A stretch of 64,000 bases of DNA from Methylobacterium sp. BTF04 (GTDB lineage: Bacteria; Pseudomonadota; Alphaproteobacteria; Rhizobiales; Beijerinckiaceae), in the NCBI RefSeq assembly GCF_010692745.1, contig NZ_JAAHTB010000024.1, positions 1 through 64,000 on the forward strand, written 5' to 3'. How positions within the stretch are numbered: the first letter of the stretch is position 1; the number at the start of each line of letters is the position of its first letter. Position numbers and translations under genes: made by a program. This document shows, piece by piece, positions 28,835-38,011 of this stretch. Below the pieces are notes generated by a model. It saw only the letters and a program-made list of their open reading frames with translations, ran no database searches and was not told the origin of the DNA.

Positions 28835-30634
28835 ATGGCCGATCAGACCCCTCCCCGCACCTACGAGACCCCGCCGGCCGAGCGCCCGATCACCGAGGCG
28901 GAAGCCGCCCGGTCCGCCGGGCTCGCCCATAACGAGCACATCAAGATCGCCAGCGGCTACCTGCGCGGCACCCTCGCCGACGGACTTCTGGCGCATGCCA
29001 CCGGGGCGATCTCCGAGGATGACGGCCAGCTCGTGAAGTTCCACGGGATGTACCTGCAGGACGATCGCGACATCCGCGCCGAGCGCACCAAGAAGAAGCT
29101 CGAAAAGGCCTTCAGCTTCATGATCCGCCTGCGCATCGCCGGCGGCGTCGTCACCCCGAAGCAATGGCTGGCGCTCGACGACATCGCCACGACCTATGCG
29201 GGCTCGGCCCTGCGCGCGACCACGCGCCAGACCTTCCAGTACCACGGCGTCATCAAGTCGAACCTGAAGCGCACGATGGCCGCCATCGACGCGACCCTGC
29301 TCGACACCATCGCCGCCTGCGGCGACGTCAACCGCAACGTCATGGCGGCCACCAACCCGGCCCAGAGCGGCGCCCACAAGGTCGCCTACGAGCTCGCCAA
29401 GGACATCTCGGATTCGCTCCTGCCGAAGACCAACGCCTGGCGCGAGATCTGGCTCGACGGCGAGCGCGTGGTCGGCGGCGAGGACGCGGCCGAGATCGAG
29501 CCGGTCTATGGCCGGACCTACCTGCCGCGGAAGTTCAAGACCGTGATCGCGGTGCCGCCCTCCAACGAGGTCGACATTTTCGCGCACGATCTCGGCTTCA
29601 TCGCCATCCTGGACGCGGCGGGCCAAGTCACCGGCTGGAACGTAACGGTGGGCGGCGGCATGGGCATGACCCATGGCGAGACCGACACCTTCCCGCGCAC
29701 CGCCGACGTGATGCTGTTCTGCGAGCCCGAGGAGGCGATCAAGGTCGCCGAGGCCGTGATGACGGTCCAGCGCGACTGGGGCAACCGCAAGGTCCGCAAG
29801 AACGCGCGCCTGAAATACACCATCGAGCGCTACGGCCTGGCCGCCTTCCGGGCCGAGGTCGAGACGCGCGTCGGCCACGCCTTCCCCGACCCCAAGCCCT
29901 TCAGCTTCACCGGCAACGGCGACCGCTACGGCTGGACCGAAGGCGATGACGGCCGCCACCACCTGACGCTCTACGTCGCCTCGGGCCGGATCAAGGATTA
30001 TCCGGATGGTGGCGCGCAGCTCCTCACCGGCCTGCGCCGCATCGCCGAGATCCACGAGGGCGATTTCCGCCTCACCGGCAACCAGAACGTCATCATCGCC
30101 AACGTGCCCTCCGAGAAGCGGGCCGAGATCGAGGCGCTGGTCGACCAGTACGGGATGACCAAGGGCGCCAGCGCGCTCCGCCGCAACTCCATGGCCTGCG
30201 TCGCGCTGCCGACCTGCGGCCTCGCTCTGGCCGAGAGCGAGCGCTACCTGCCCGACCTGATGACCGAGCTCGAAGCCAGCCTCGCCTCTCATGGCCTGCA
30301 GGACGACGAGATCACCATCCGGATGACCGGCTGCCCCAATGGCTGCGCCCGGCCCTACATCGCCGAGATCGGCTTCGTCGGCCGCGGCCCCGAGCGCTAC
30401 CACCTCTATCTCGGCGCCGCCTTCGACGGCTCGCGCCTCGGCAAGCTCTACGCCGAGGACGTGAACGCCTCCGAGATCAAGACGCTCCTCGACCCGCTCT
30501 TCGCGGCCTACGCCAAGGGCAAGACACCGGGCGAGCGCTTCGGCGACTACCTGATCCGCGACGGCTACGTGACGAAGACCATCAACGGCCCGGATTTCCA
30601 CGAGAAGACCGGGGCGCTCAAGAGCGCGGCGTAA
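28835..30634 (+). CDS. cysI: Sulfite reductase hemoprotein beta subunit CysI, 599 aa
   Basis: CysI reduces sulfite to sulfide at a siroheme coupled to a [4Fe-4S] cluster. Both cluster motifs are present: C-x5-C in MACVALPTCGLALAESER and C-x3-C in RMTGCPNGCARPYIAEI. The two-fold ferredoxin-reductase-like repeat is visible (FQYHGVIKSNLK and NVIIANVPSEKRAEIE). The length is normal. It follows cysJ and is followed by a strong hairpin. No cysG (siroheme synthase) gene is in the window. Confidence 0.94.
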   Translation: MADQTPPRTYETPPAERPITEAEAARSAGLAHNEHIKIASGYLRGTLADGLLAHATGAISEDDGQLVKFHGMYLQDDRDIRAERTKKKLEKAFSFMIRLRIAGGVVTPKQWLALDDIATTYAGSALRATTRQTFQYHGVIKSNLKRTMAAIDATLLDTIAACGDVNRNVMAATNPAQSGAHKVAYELAKDISDSLLPKTNAWREIWLDGERVVGGEDAAEIEPVYGRTYLPRKFKTVIAVPPSNEVDIFAHDLGFIAILDAAGQVTGWNVTVGGGMGMTHGETDTFPRTADVMLFCEPEEAIKVAEAVMTVQRDWGNRKVRKNARLKYTIERYGLAAFRAEVETRVGHAFPDPKPFSFTGNGDRYGWTEGDDGRHHLTLYVASGRIKDYPDGGAQLLTGLRRIAEIHEGDFRLTGNQNVIIANVPSEKRAEIEALVDQYGMTKGASALRRNSMACVALPTCGLALAESERYLPDLMTELEASLASHGLQDDEITIRMTGCPNGCARPYIAEIGFVGRGPERYHLYLGAAFDGSRLGKLYAEDVNASEIKTLLDPLFAAYAKGKTPGERFGDYLIRDGYVTKTINGPDFHEKTGALKSAA

Positions 30635-30655
30635 CGGCGGCCCAAATGCATCGAC

Positions 30656-30694
30656 GGAGGGTTCGGGGAGCGCGCTGCGCCCACCGAACCCTCC
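30656..30694 (+). terminator. Stem-loop after cysI
   Basis: GGAGGGTTCGG (30656-30666) pairs perfectly with CCGAACCCTCC (30684-30694), 22 bases after the cysI stop. There is no T tract, so it may act as a weak terminator or a 3' stabiliser. Confidence 0.55.
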
Positions 30695-30923
30695 ATTGAC
30701 GCCGTCGTCTCAGTCTCTCGCGGTGGAGATTGCGGTAGAGCCGATTCGATCCGGCGGGTGCCTCCCGCTGCAGACCGCGCAATGCAGCGCAGAAAAACCG
30801 TTTGCAGCGCACAGTATCGCCGGCGTTACGGCCACGCTTGTATTGCCTTTGCAAAAAGGAGGACTGGCGGTGAACCGTTGAGGCCTACGCCCGTTGTCTG
30901 GTCAGACGGCGGGGGACGCATCC

Positions 30924-31121
30924 ATGGCCAAGCACGAAATCCTGAACTTCTTCGAGCATCGGCGCGATGGTGCGTGGATCTGCGTGAAGCCCTTCACCCT
31001 GACCACGAAGAGAAGCAGCGTCGATATCCGCCAGGGCATGCGCTTCGATTACGGAAAGCGCATCGGCGGCGTCGATCTCGCCGAATATCTGGAGCAGCTC
31101 GGCTCGCAATTCGGCTCCTAG
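30924..31121 (+). CDS. Hypothetical small protein, 65 aa
   Basis: ATG 30924 is preceded by GGGGGA. The product begins MAKHEILNFFEHRRDGAWIC and contains ICVKPFTLTTKRSSVDIRQG, a short beta-rich domain, and ends YLEQLGSQFGS. Similar short proteins are common in Methylobacterium. No function is known. An upstream in-frame start at 30894 would lengthen it by 10 residues. Confidence 0.6.
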   Translation: MAKHEILNFFEHRRDGAWICVKPFTLTTKRSSVDIRQGMRFDYGKRIGGVDLAEYLEQLGSQFGS

Positions 31122-31183
31122 ACTGGCCCCGGCCCCGCGTATCGTGTTTTGACGCCGGGATGCCGGCCGCTTAGTTTCGCGCC

Positions 31184-31807
31184 ATGAACATCGCAGCGGC
31201 ACCAGTCCGCGACATCATCGACGACATCGCCCCCACCACCCGGTGCCGCATCCTCGCGACGGCGGAGCAGGCGTTTCGGGAGGTCGGCTACCAAAAGACG
31301 ACGGTCGCCGATATCGCCAAGATTCTGCGGATGAGCCCAGCCAACGTGTACCGCTTCTTCGAGTCGAAGAAAGCCATCCACGAGGCCGTGCTCAAGCGCC
31401 TGATGGACGAGACAGAACAGCGCGTCGCCCTGGCGGCCATCGCCCCCGGCCGGACGGCATCGGACCGGATCACCAGCGTGATCACGCTGCTGCATGAGAC
31501 GTGCGTCGAGCGCTGCAATGCCAATCCGCGCATGCACGAAATGATCGAAGCGGCGATCACCGAGAGTTGGGATGTCTGCCGTCGGCACATCGACCGGGTC
31601 GGATCGGTATTCGCCACGATGGTGACCGAGGGCGTCGAAAGCGGCGAGTTCACCGTCGCCAATCCGATCCTGGCGGCGGCGTGCATCCACACCGCGATTC
31701 TGCGCTATTGCCATCCGGCGCTGGTGAGCCATTACCCCGATGCCGGGGCACCTCCGGTGGCGGCGATGATCGACTTTCTGATCAGTGGGCTGCGCTCGCG
31801 GTCGTGA
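31184..31807 (+). CDS. TetR family transcriptional regulator, 207 aa
   Basis: The N-terminal TetR helix-turn-helix domain is clear (RILATAEQAFREVGYQKTTV then KILRMSPANVYRFFESKKAI, residues 22-66). The rest is an all-helical ligand domain with cysteines in ETCVERCNANPRMH. The ligand and targets are unknown. No palindrome stands out directly upstream, and the adjacent genes (a small hypothetical and the palindromic repeat array) give no hint. Confidence 0.88.
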   Translation: MNIAAAPVRDIIDDIAPTTRCRILATAEQAFREVGYQKTTVADIAKILRMSPANVYRFFESKKAIHEAVLKRLMDETEQRVALAAIAPGRTASDRITSVITLLHETCVERCNANPRMHEMIEAAITESWDVCRRHIDRVGSVFATMVTEGVESGEFTVANPILAAACIHTAILRYCHPALVSHYPDAGAPPVAAMIDFLISGLRSRS

Positions 31808-31831
31808 ACTTTCTTCCCGATCGCTCCACGT

Positions 31832-32318
31832 ATCCTGAGGCTCCGCTGCGCGGCGATGGCCTCAAAGGAGAGATCCAGGGATCGCGGAGCGTACTGGAGA
31901 CCTCCTTCGAGGCCGCTGACGCGGCGCCTCAGGATGAGGTGGAGGGTGGGATCGCCCTCGGCCCCATCGCCCTTCACTGCAAGGTGACGGGTGGGATCAC
32001 CCTCCTCCCAGCCTCCCCTCATCCTGAGGCGCCGCAGCGCAGCGGAGGCCTCGAAGGAGAGACCCAGGGATTGCTGTGAGCACTGGAGCCCTCCTTCGAG
32101 GCCGCTGACGCGGCGCCTCAGGATGAGGTGGAGGGTGGGATCGCCCTCGGCCCCATCGCCCTTTATTGCAAGGTGACGGCTGGGATCACCCTCCTCCCAG
32201 CCTCTCCCTCATCCTGAGGCGCCGCAGCGCAGCGGAGGCCTCGAAGGAGGGCTTCAGAGATCGCGGAGCGTACTGGAGCCCGCCTTCGAAGTCCCTGACG
32301 CGACGCTTCGGGATGAGA
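31832..32318. repeat. Array of three long palindromic extragenic repeats
   Basis: Three related palindromes lie at 31832-31939, 32017-32128 and 32207-32318. The outer arms are ATCCTGAGGCGCC and its complement; inner arms are CGAAGGAG and CTCCTTCG. The first two are joined to the next by an almost identical spacer (TGGAGGGTGGGATCGCCCTC and on), so the array has a period of about 189 bases. A fourth copy is at 34801-34912. This Rhizobiales-type repeat is non-coding. Confidence 0.8.
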
Positions 32319-32374
32319 TGGTGAGTGCAAACGCTCCGATCTGACCGAGTGCAGACCACCGCAAACCGGACCGA

Positions 32375-33070
32375 TCAGCGCATTTCGGCGACGATAGCCT
32401 GCGCCATGGCGCGCGGATCGGCGGCCTGGAGGATCGGGCGGCCGACCACGACGTGGTCGATGCCGGCGGCCATGGCCTCTCCCGGTGTCATCACCCGCTT
32501 CTGGTCGCCCGCCGCACTTCCCGCAGGGCGGATGCCCGGCGTGACGATGAGGCGATCGGACCCGATCGCCCGACGCACGCCGGCCGCCTCGGCGGCGCTG
32601 CAGACGATTCCGTCGATGCCGATCTCCGCCGCCTGGGCGGCACGCCGGGCCACGAGCTCGGCCACCGGCAGGGCGTAGCCGGCCTCCGCCGCATCGGCAT
32701 CGTCGTAGGAGGTGAGCACCGTCACCGCGAGGATCTTCGGCCCCGTGGTGCCGCGCGCCCGCACGGCGGCCCGCATGGTCTGGGGGTAGGCATGAACCGT
32801 GATCAGGGCGGGCCCGAGATCGGCGAGCGCCCGCACACCGTCCTCCACGGTGTTGCCGATATCGTGCAGCTTGAGGTCGAGGAAGACCTTGAGCCCGGCG
32901 GCGGCGAGGCGCGGCACCAGAGCGAGACCGCCCTCATAGGCCAGCCGGTAGCCGATCTTGTAGAAGGTCGCCGCGTCGCCGATCCGGTCAACCAGCGCTT
33001 CGGCCTCGGCCACGGTGTGGACGTCGAGGGCGACGATCAGGCGGTCGCGCGGGTCGGGGCTGGCGGGCAT
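32375..33070 (-). CDS. pyrF: Orotidine-5'-phosphate decarboxylase PyrF, 231 aa
   Basis: PyrF converts OMP to UMP, the last step of pyrimidine synthesis. Family motifs are VALDV near the start, the catalytic [12 protein letters not shown] (the D-x-K-x-x-D array, about residues 62-73) and [17 protein letters not shown] and VVVGRPI near the end. I choose ATG 33070, with GGAG six bases upstream; two earlier in-frame ATGs (33076, 33082) lack such a site. The length fits the bacterial enzyme. Confidence 0.95.
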   Translation of the reverse strand: MPASPDPRDRLIVALDVHTVAEAEALVDRIGDAATFYKIGYRLAYEGGLALVPRLAAAGLKVFLDLKLHDIGNTVEDGVRALADLGPALITVHAYPQTMRAAVRARGTTGPKILAVTVLTSYDDADAAEAGYALPVAELVARRAAQAAEIGIDGIVCSAAEAAGVRRAIGSDRLIVTPGIRPAGSAAGDQKRVMTPGEAMAAGIDHVVVGRPILQAADPRAMAQAIVAEMR

Positions 33071-33121
33071 CGGCATCTCCATGGTCAGTGCCGAAACCGA
33101 TCACGCGGGGCGCCGCCGCTG

Positions 33122-33751
33122 TCAACGTGGGGCCATGGTCCGGGCGACCTCGAGCTTGAGGACGGGAAGCAATTCGGCCTCGAACCAGGGGTTCGCCTTG
33201 AGCCAGCCGCTGTTGCGCCAGGACGGATGCGGTAGGGGCAGCACCCGCGGTCGCCGTGGCGTCTCGAGGATCGCGCGCCAGCGCCGCACCGTGCCGGTGA
33301 GGCCGCCCTCGGCGCGGCCGAGATGCCAGCCCTGGGCGTATTGGCCGATGACCAGGATGAGGTCGAGCTTCGGCAATCCGGCGAACAGTTCCTCCCGCCA
33401 GCGCTCGGCACATTCACGCCGGGGCGGCTTGTCGCCGCCCTTCGCATCGTAGCCGGGAAAGCAGGCGCCCATGGGGATGATGGCGAGGCGCGACGCATCG
33501 TAGAAGGCCGCCATGTCCAGGCCGAGCCAGTCGCGCAGGCGTATTCCCGACGGGTCCATGAACGGGATGCCGCTCTTGTCGGCCTTGTTGCCCGGCGCCT
33601 GACTGGCTACGCACAGCCGCGCCGTCGCCAGGCCCTGGATAATCGGGCGCGGCTCCTGCGGCAGGGGGGCGCCGTAGGCCGGGGCATCGCGGCAGATGCG
33701 GCAGGCCCGCACCGCTGCGGCGGTGGCGTCGAAATCGGTCTGGAGCGGCAT
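33122..33751 (-). CDS. Uracil-DNA glycosylase family protein with Fe-S cluster, 209 aa
   Basis: This is a family 4/5-like uracil-DNA glycosylase that removes uracil from DNA. Cluster cysteines appear as C17-x2-C20 (RACRICRD) and C97-x16-C114, the spacing of the [4Fe-4S] glycosylases. The motif ASQAPGNKADKSGIPFMDPSG (about 49-69, shown in part) gives the water-activating loop, and LPLPHPSWRNSGW carries the leucine-loop histidine. The start is uncertain (33751 or 33778). It neighbours pyrF with a 51-base gap. Confidence 0.88.
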   Translation of the reverse strand: MPLQTDFDATAAAVRACRICRDAPAYGAPLPQEPRPIIQGLATARLCVASQAPGNKADKSGIPFMDPSGIRLRDWLGLDMAAFYDASRLAIIPMGACFPGYDAKGGDKPPRRECAERWREELFAGLPKLDLILVIGQYAQGWHLGRAEGGLTGTVRRWRAILETPRRPRVLPLPHPSWRNSGWLKANPWFEAELLPVLKLEVARTMAPR

Positions 33752-33890
33752 GATGCAGGCGCAGATAGGCCGCGCCATCGCCGGTGGCGAGGGTCGCGCG
33801 GGAACGCAGGCGCGCTTGCGACCTTAAGGTCTCGGAGACGCGACCACGCGCCCTCCCCACCCTGCTTCCCCGCCCTGACCGGAGTACCCC

Positions 33891-34712
33891 ATGCCCTTCA
33901 TCGAGACCCGGGATGGCACGCGGCTGTTCTACAAGGATTGGGGCAGCGGCAGCCCGGTGGTGTTCCTCCATGGCTGGCCGCTCGATGCCGACATGTGGGA
34001 GTACCAGATGCCGGCGGTGACCGAGGCGGGCTTTCGCACCATCGCATACGACCGACGCGGCTTCGGCCGCTCGGACCAGCCGTGGAGCGGCTACGAATAC
34101 GACACCTTCGCCGACGATCTACAGGCGGTGCTCGACCAGCTCGACCTACACGGTGTCACCCTGGTCGGCTTCTCGATGGGCGGCGGCGAGATCGCCCGCT
34201 ATCTGTCGCGCCATGGGTCCGACCGGATCGCCAAGGCGGTCCTCGTCTCGGCGGTGACGCCGATGATGCTCAAGACGCCGGACCATCCCGACGGCGTCGA
34301 TGCCCACGTGTTCGAAGGGATGATCGACGGCCTCAAGGCCGACCGGCCGCACTTCCTGGCGAATTTCGCAAAAACCTTCTTCGGCGCCGGGGTGTTCTCC
34401 TCGCCGGCCTCCACCGAACTCATGCACTGGACCTGCGACCTCGCTTTGCGCGGTTCGCCCAAGGCCAGTGTCGAGTGCGTGCGCGCCTTCGGGGCCACCG
34501 ATTTCCGCCGCGACATGGCGCATTTCACGATACCGACCCTGATCATTCACGGCGATGCCGACCAGACCGCGCCCATCGCCGTCACCGGTCGCGCCAGCGC
34601 CGCCGCGATCCCCGATGCGCTCTTCACCGAATACGAAGGCGCCCCGCACGCGATCCCGTTCACCCATGCGGCGGAGCTGACCGGCGACCTGATCGCGTTC
34701 CTGCGCGGCTAA
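33891..34712 (+). CDS. Alpha/beta hydrolase, chloroperoxidase-like, 273 aa
   Basis: The fold and motifs match cofactor-free haloperoxidases/esterases. The nucleophile is in VGFSMGGGEIARYL (about residues 84-97), the acid in IIHGDADQTAPI and the base histidine in EGAPHAIPFTH. The N-terminal oxyanion motif is VFLHGWPLDADMWEYQM. These enzymes hydrolyse small esters and make peracids in vitro; the natural substrate is unknown. It stands alone, upstream of a palindromic repeat. Confidence 0.88.
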   Translation: MPFIETRDGTRLFYKDWGSGSPVVFLHGWPLDADMWEYQMPAVTEAGFRTIAYDRRGFGRSDQPWSGYEYDTFADDLQAVLDQLDLHGVTLVGFSMGGGEIARYLSRHGSDRIAKAVLVSAVTPMMLKTPDHPDGVDAHVFEGMIDGLKADRPHFLANFAKTFFGAGVFSSPASTELMHWTCDLALRGSPKASVECVRAFGATDFRRDMAHFTIPTLIIHGDADQTAPIAVTGRASAAAIPDALFTEYEGAPHAIPFTHAAELTGDLIAFLRG

Positions 34713-34800
34713 AACCGAAGGGCATCGAGCCGATCGCGACCCGGGCCGATGCTCCCCTATGGTTTCCCGCTCGACTGGATCGAACAGGTCCCACCCGTGA

Positions 34801-34912
34801 CCTCATCCTGAGGCGCCGCGTCAGCGGCCTCGAAGGAGACCTCCAGTGCGCTCCGTGATCCCTGGAGCCCTCCTTCGAGGCCTCCGCTTCGCTGCGGCGC
34901 CTCAGGATGAGG
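34801..34912. repeat. Long palindromic extragenic repeat, fourth copy
   Basis: Outer arms CCTCATCCTGAGGCGCC and its complement bracket inner arms CGAAGGAG/CTCCTTCG. The element is about 112 bases and matches the array at 31832-32318. Confidence 0.75.
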
Positions 34913-34954
34913 CGGTGGGCGGGGCTCGGCGTTCCAACCAAGCGCCAGCCCGAG

Positions 34955-37156
34955 TCAGGCGCCCTTCAGCCCGCTCAGATCCAGCGGCAGCGAGCGCAGG
35001 CGCTGGCCGGTGGCGGCGAAGATGGCGTTGGAGATCGCCGGGGCGATCACCGGCACGCCGGGCTCGCCGATGCCGGTGGGCGCGGCCGACGAGGCCACGA
35101 TGTGGACTTCCACCACCGGCATCTCGCTCATCCGGGTCGGCTCGTAGGTGTCGAAGTTCTTTTCCTGCACGACGCCGTCCTTGAGCGTGATCCGGTTGCG
35201 CAAGACCGAGGACAGGGCGAAGCCCACCGCACCCTCGACCTGGGCACGGATGATGTCGGGATTCACCGCGATACCGACATCCACCGCCGCGACGATGCGG
35301 TTGACCTTCACCTTGGCATCCTCCGCCGTCACGTCGGCCACCATGGCGACGTACGATCCGAAGGATTCGTGCGCCGCGACGCCGAGGCCGCGGTTCTTGT
35401 CCGACGCGCCCTTGCCCCAGCCGGCCTTCTCGGCGGCGAGCTTGAGCACACCCGACAGGCGCGGGGCGGCGGTCAGCATGCCGAGGCGGTAGGCCACCGG
35501 ATCGGCGCCGGCCGCATGGGCCAGCTCGTCGACGAACACCTCCATCGCCTGGGCGGTGTGGGTGTGGCCGACCGAGCGCCACCACAGCACCGGCACGCCT
35601 TCGCGGGCGTTGTGGACCTCGAAGCGGTAGGCCGGCAGCGCGTACGGCGTATCGGAGGCGCCCTCCACCGAGGTCGAGTCGATGCCGTCCTTCACCAGCA
35701 TGGTCTCGAAGGCGGTGCCGATCATGATCGACTTGCCGATCATCCGGTGTTCCCACCCGGTGATCGCCCCCTTGGCATCGAGGCCGGCCCGAAGCTTGTG
35801 GACCACCATCGGCCGGTAGAACCCGCCGGCCATGTCGTCCTCGCGGGTCCACACCAGATGGACCGGCGCCTTGCCGCCCGTCGCCTTCACGATGGAGGCC
35901 GTCTCGGCGAAATAGTCGGCACCCGGGGTCGCGCGGCGGCCGAACGAGCCGCCGGCCCATTGCGTGTGCAGGCGGACCTTGTCGGTGGTCACCCCCAGGG
36001 TCGCAGCCACCACCGCCTGCTCGATGGTCTGGATCTGGCAGCCGGCGAAGACGTCGTAGGTGCCGTCCGAGGCCCGCTCGATGGTAGCGTTGAGGGGCTC
36101 CATCGCCGCATGGGCGAGGTACGGGAAGGTGAACTCGGCCTCCAGCACCTTGGCCGAGCCGGCGATGGCGGCGGCGGCATCGCCGGCCTTCGAGGCCACG
36201 AGGCCGGGCGTCTTCACCCGCTCGCGGTACTCGGCGAGGATCGCATCGGACGAGCGCATCTCGGCGGCGCTGTCGTCCCACGTCACGCTCAGGGCCTCGC
36301 GGCCCTTCATCGCCGACCAGGTGTCGGTGGCGATGACCGCGACGCCGGTGGGGATCGTCACCACGTCGAGGACGCCCTTCACGGCGCGGGCCGCCTTGTC
36401 GTCGACGCGCTTCACCACGCCGCCGAAGCGCGGGGCATGGGCGACCATCGCGGTGACCTGGCCGGGCCGGCGAATGTCCATCGAATAGATCGCGCTGCCG
36501 TCGGTCTTCGCGTTGGAATCGAGCCGCTTGCCGGGCTTGCCGATCAGGCGCCACTGGCTCGGGTCCTTCAGGCGCGGCTCCTGCGGCACCGGCAGGGCGG
36601 CCGCCGCCTCGGCGAGTTCGCCGAAGCGCGCCTGCCGGTTCGAGGCGGCATGGCGGACGACGCCCTCCGCCACCGTGATCTCGGAGGCCGGGACCTTCCA
36701 GCGCTCGGCGGCGGCGGTCACCAGCATGGCGCGGGCGGCGGCTCCCGCCTTGCGCAGCTGATACCAGGAATTGGCGATGGCGGTGGAGCCACCGGTGCCC
36801 TGCACCGGTCCCATCAGCAGGTTGTTGTAGAGCGCGGCATCGGCCGGGGCGAAGGCGGTCCGCACGGTGGCCCAGTCGGCGTCGAGCTCATCGGCCAGGA
36901 TGGTGGCGAGCCCCGTGGTGTTGCCCTGGCCCATGTCGAGGTGCTTGATCATCACCGTGACGGTGTCGTCGGCGGCGATGCGCACGAAGGCATTGGGTTG
37001 GGCCGCCCCGCCCGACAGGTCGGGGCCGGCGGCGCGGGCCTGGCGCGCCGGCGCCAGCGTGAACCCGATCACGATCGCGCCCGAGGCTATTGCGGCGCCT
37101 CCCAGGAAGGCGCGGCGGGAGGGGGCGGCGTCCGGGGTCCGAGCGACCTTCAGCAT
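34955..37156 (-). CDS. Molybdenum hydroxylase large subunit (IorB/xanthine dehydrogenase family), 733 aa
   Basis: The protein has a Tat-type signal ([20 protein letters not shown], residues 13-32), so it is probably exported folded with its cofactor. Two Moco-binding domains follow. The catalytic glutamate motif [13 protein letters not shown] is close to the end, and [19 protein letters not shown] and [19 protein letters not shown] mark the family. The organisation fits IorAB-type aldehyde or isoquinoline oxidoreductases rather than three-subunit xanthine dehydrogenases. GGAGCACCCC precedes the ATG. It is downstream of the [2Fe-2S] subunit. The substrate is unknown. Confidence 0.9.
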   Translation of the reverse strand: MLKVARTPDAAPSRRAFLGGAAIASGAIVIGFTLAPARQARAAGPDLSGGAAQPNAFVRIAADDTVTVMIKHLDMGQGNTTGLATILADELDADWATVRTAFAPADAALYNNLLMGPVQGTGGSTAIANSWYQLRKAGAAARAMLVTAAAERWKVPASEITVAEGVVRHAASNRQARFGELAEAAAALPVPQEPRLKDPSQWRLIGKPGKRLDSNAKTDGSAIYSMDIRRPGQVTAMVAHAPRFGGVVKRVDDKAARAVKGVLDVVTIPTGVAVIATDTWSAMKGREALSVTWDDSAAEMRSSDAILAEYRERVKTPGLVASKAGDAAAAIAGSAKVLEAEFTFPYLAHAAMEPLNATIERASDGTYDVFAGCQIQTIEQAVVAATLGVTTDKVRLHTQWAGGSFGRRATPGADYFAETASIVKATGGKAPVHLVWTREDDMAGGFYRPMVVHKLRAGLDAKGAITGWEHRMIGKSIMIGTAFETMLVKDGIDSTSVEGASDTPYALPAYRFEVHNAREGVPVLWWRSVGHTHTAQAMEVFVDELAHAAGADPVAYRLGMLTAAPRLSGVLKLAAEKAGWGKGASDKNRGLGVAAHESFGSYVAMVADVTAEDAKVKVNRIVAAVDVGIAVNPDIIRAQVEGAVGFALSSVLRNRITLKDGVVQEKNFDTYEPTRMSEMPVVEVHIVASSAAPTGIGEPGVPVIAPAISNAIFAATGQRLRSLPLDLSGLKGA

Positions 37157-37215
37157 GGGGTGCTCCAGTTCAGGCGTGACGAGGCGGGAAGGGGAATCGG
37201 GGCTCGCACGCGCGC

Positions 37216-37671
37216 TCAGGCGAGGGTGCGGGCCGCCTCGTGGATCGCCGCCCGGATGCGCTGATAGGTGCCGCAGCGGCAGACGTTGCCGTCCATGGCG
37301 CCGTCGATGTCGGCATCCGTGGGCTTGGGAGTGCCGGACAGGAGCCCGATCGCCGACATCATCTGGCCGGACTGGCAATAGCCGCACTGGACCACGTCGA
37401 GGCCGCGCCACGCGGTGCGCACCGCGTCCGCCACACGGCCCGAGACACCCGCGATGGTGGTGATCTGGGCGGTGCCGATATCGCCGATCCGGGTCTGGCA
37501 GGCGCGCACCGGCTGTCCGTCGAGATGGACCGTGCAGGCGCCGCACTGGGCGATACCGCAACCATACTTGGTGCCGGTCTGGTCGAGACGGTCGCGCAGG
37601 ACCCAGAGCAGCGGCATGTCGGGGTCGGCATCGACCTCGTGGGCAACGCCGTCGACGGTCAGTTTCAGCAT
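37216..37671 (-). CDS. [2Fe-2S] subunit of molybdenum hydroxylase (IorA-like), 151 aa
   Basis: This small electron-transfer subunit partners the Moco subunit. The plant-type [2Fe-2S] cysteines are at C38, C43, C46 and C58 (YGCGIAQCGACTV then RAC), and the second cluster ligands at C96, C99, C131 and C133 (QCGYCQSGQMM and NVCRCGTY). It starts MLKLTVDGVAHEVDADPDMP with GGGAGG upstream. It has no signal peptide, so it may be exported with its partner by hitch-hiking on the Tat signal. No cytochrome c or maturation gene is adjacent. Confidence 0.92.
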   Translation of the reverse strand: MLKLTVDGVAHEVDADPDMPLLWVLRDRLDQTGTKYGCGIAQCGACTVHLDGQPVRACQTRIGDIGTAQITTIAGVSGRVADAVRTAWRGLDVVQCGYCQSGQMMSAIGLLSGTPKPTDADIDGAMDGNVCRCGTYQRIRAAIHEAARTLA

Positions 37672-38011
37672 CCCATGCCTCCCGGGTCGCATTCTGGAAC
37701 GATGCTAATCGTCCGACGCCAGTCCCACGCGTGCGCCAACGCACCCTGCCGCTCCTGGCACTCCCGCGTGAGCGTCGATCACCGCATCACATTCCGACCC
37801 GGCCGGATGCCGATTCGTCGCCGAATCAAGGGCCTATCGCCAGCGTCCGACCCGGCGCAGGCGGGCACGTCGCCAGCGGAACGCGGCGCATTCGACCGAT
37901 TCCGGCAGGCGGTTCTTAACATATCGCCGGCATTCTCCGGCCTGTCGTGTTCCGACACGTTCGCGGTCCGCTCGGCCGTCCGCGACGCCCTTTCGCGTAA
38001 TCCTCAAGACG
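37672..38011. other. Intergenic region before the histidine kinase gene
   Basis: About 340 bases between the divergent [2Fe-2S] subunit and kinase genes. I see no frame with a credible start or any strong hairpin; it must contain both promoters. Confidence 0.35.

Noticed and set aside
28049..30601. An 850-codon open frame on the minus strand over cysJ/cysI
   Set aside because: It is the mirror of the GC-rich codon usage of the real cysJ and cysI genes, with no family features of its own.
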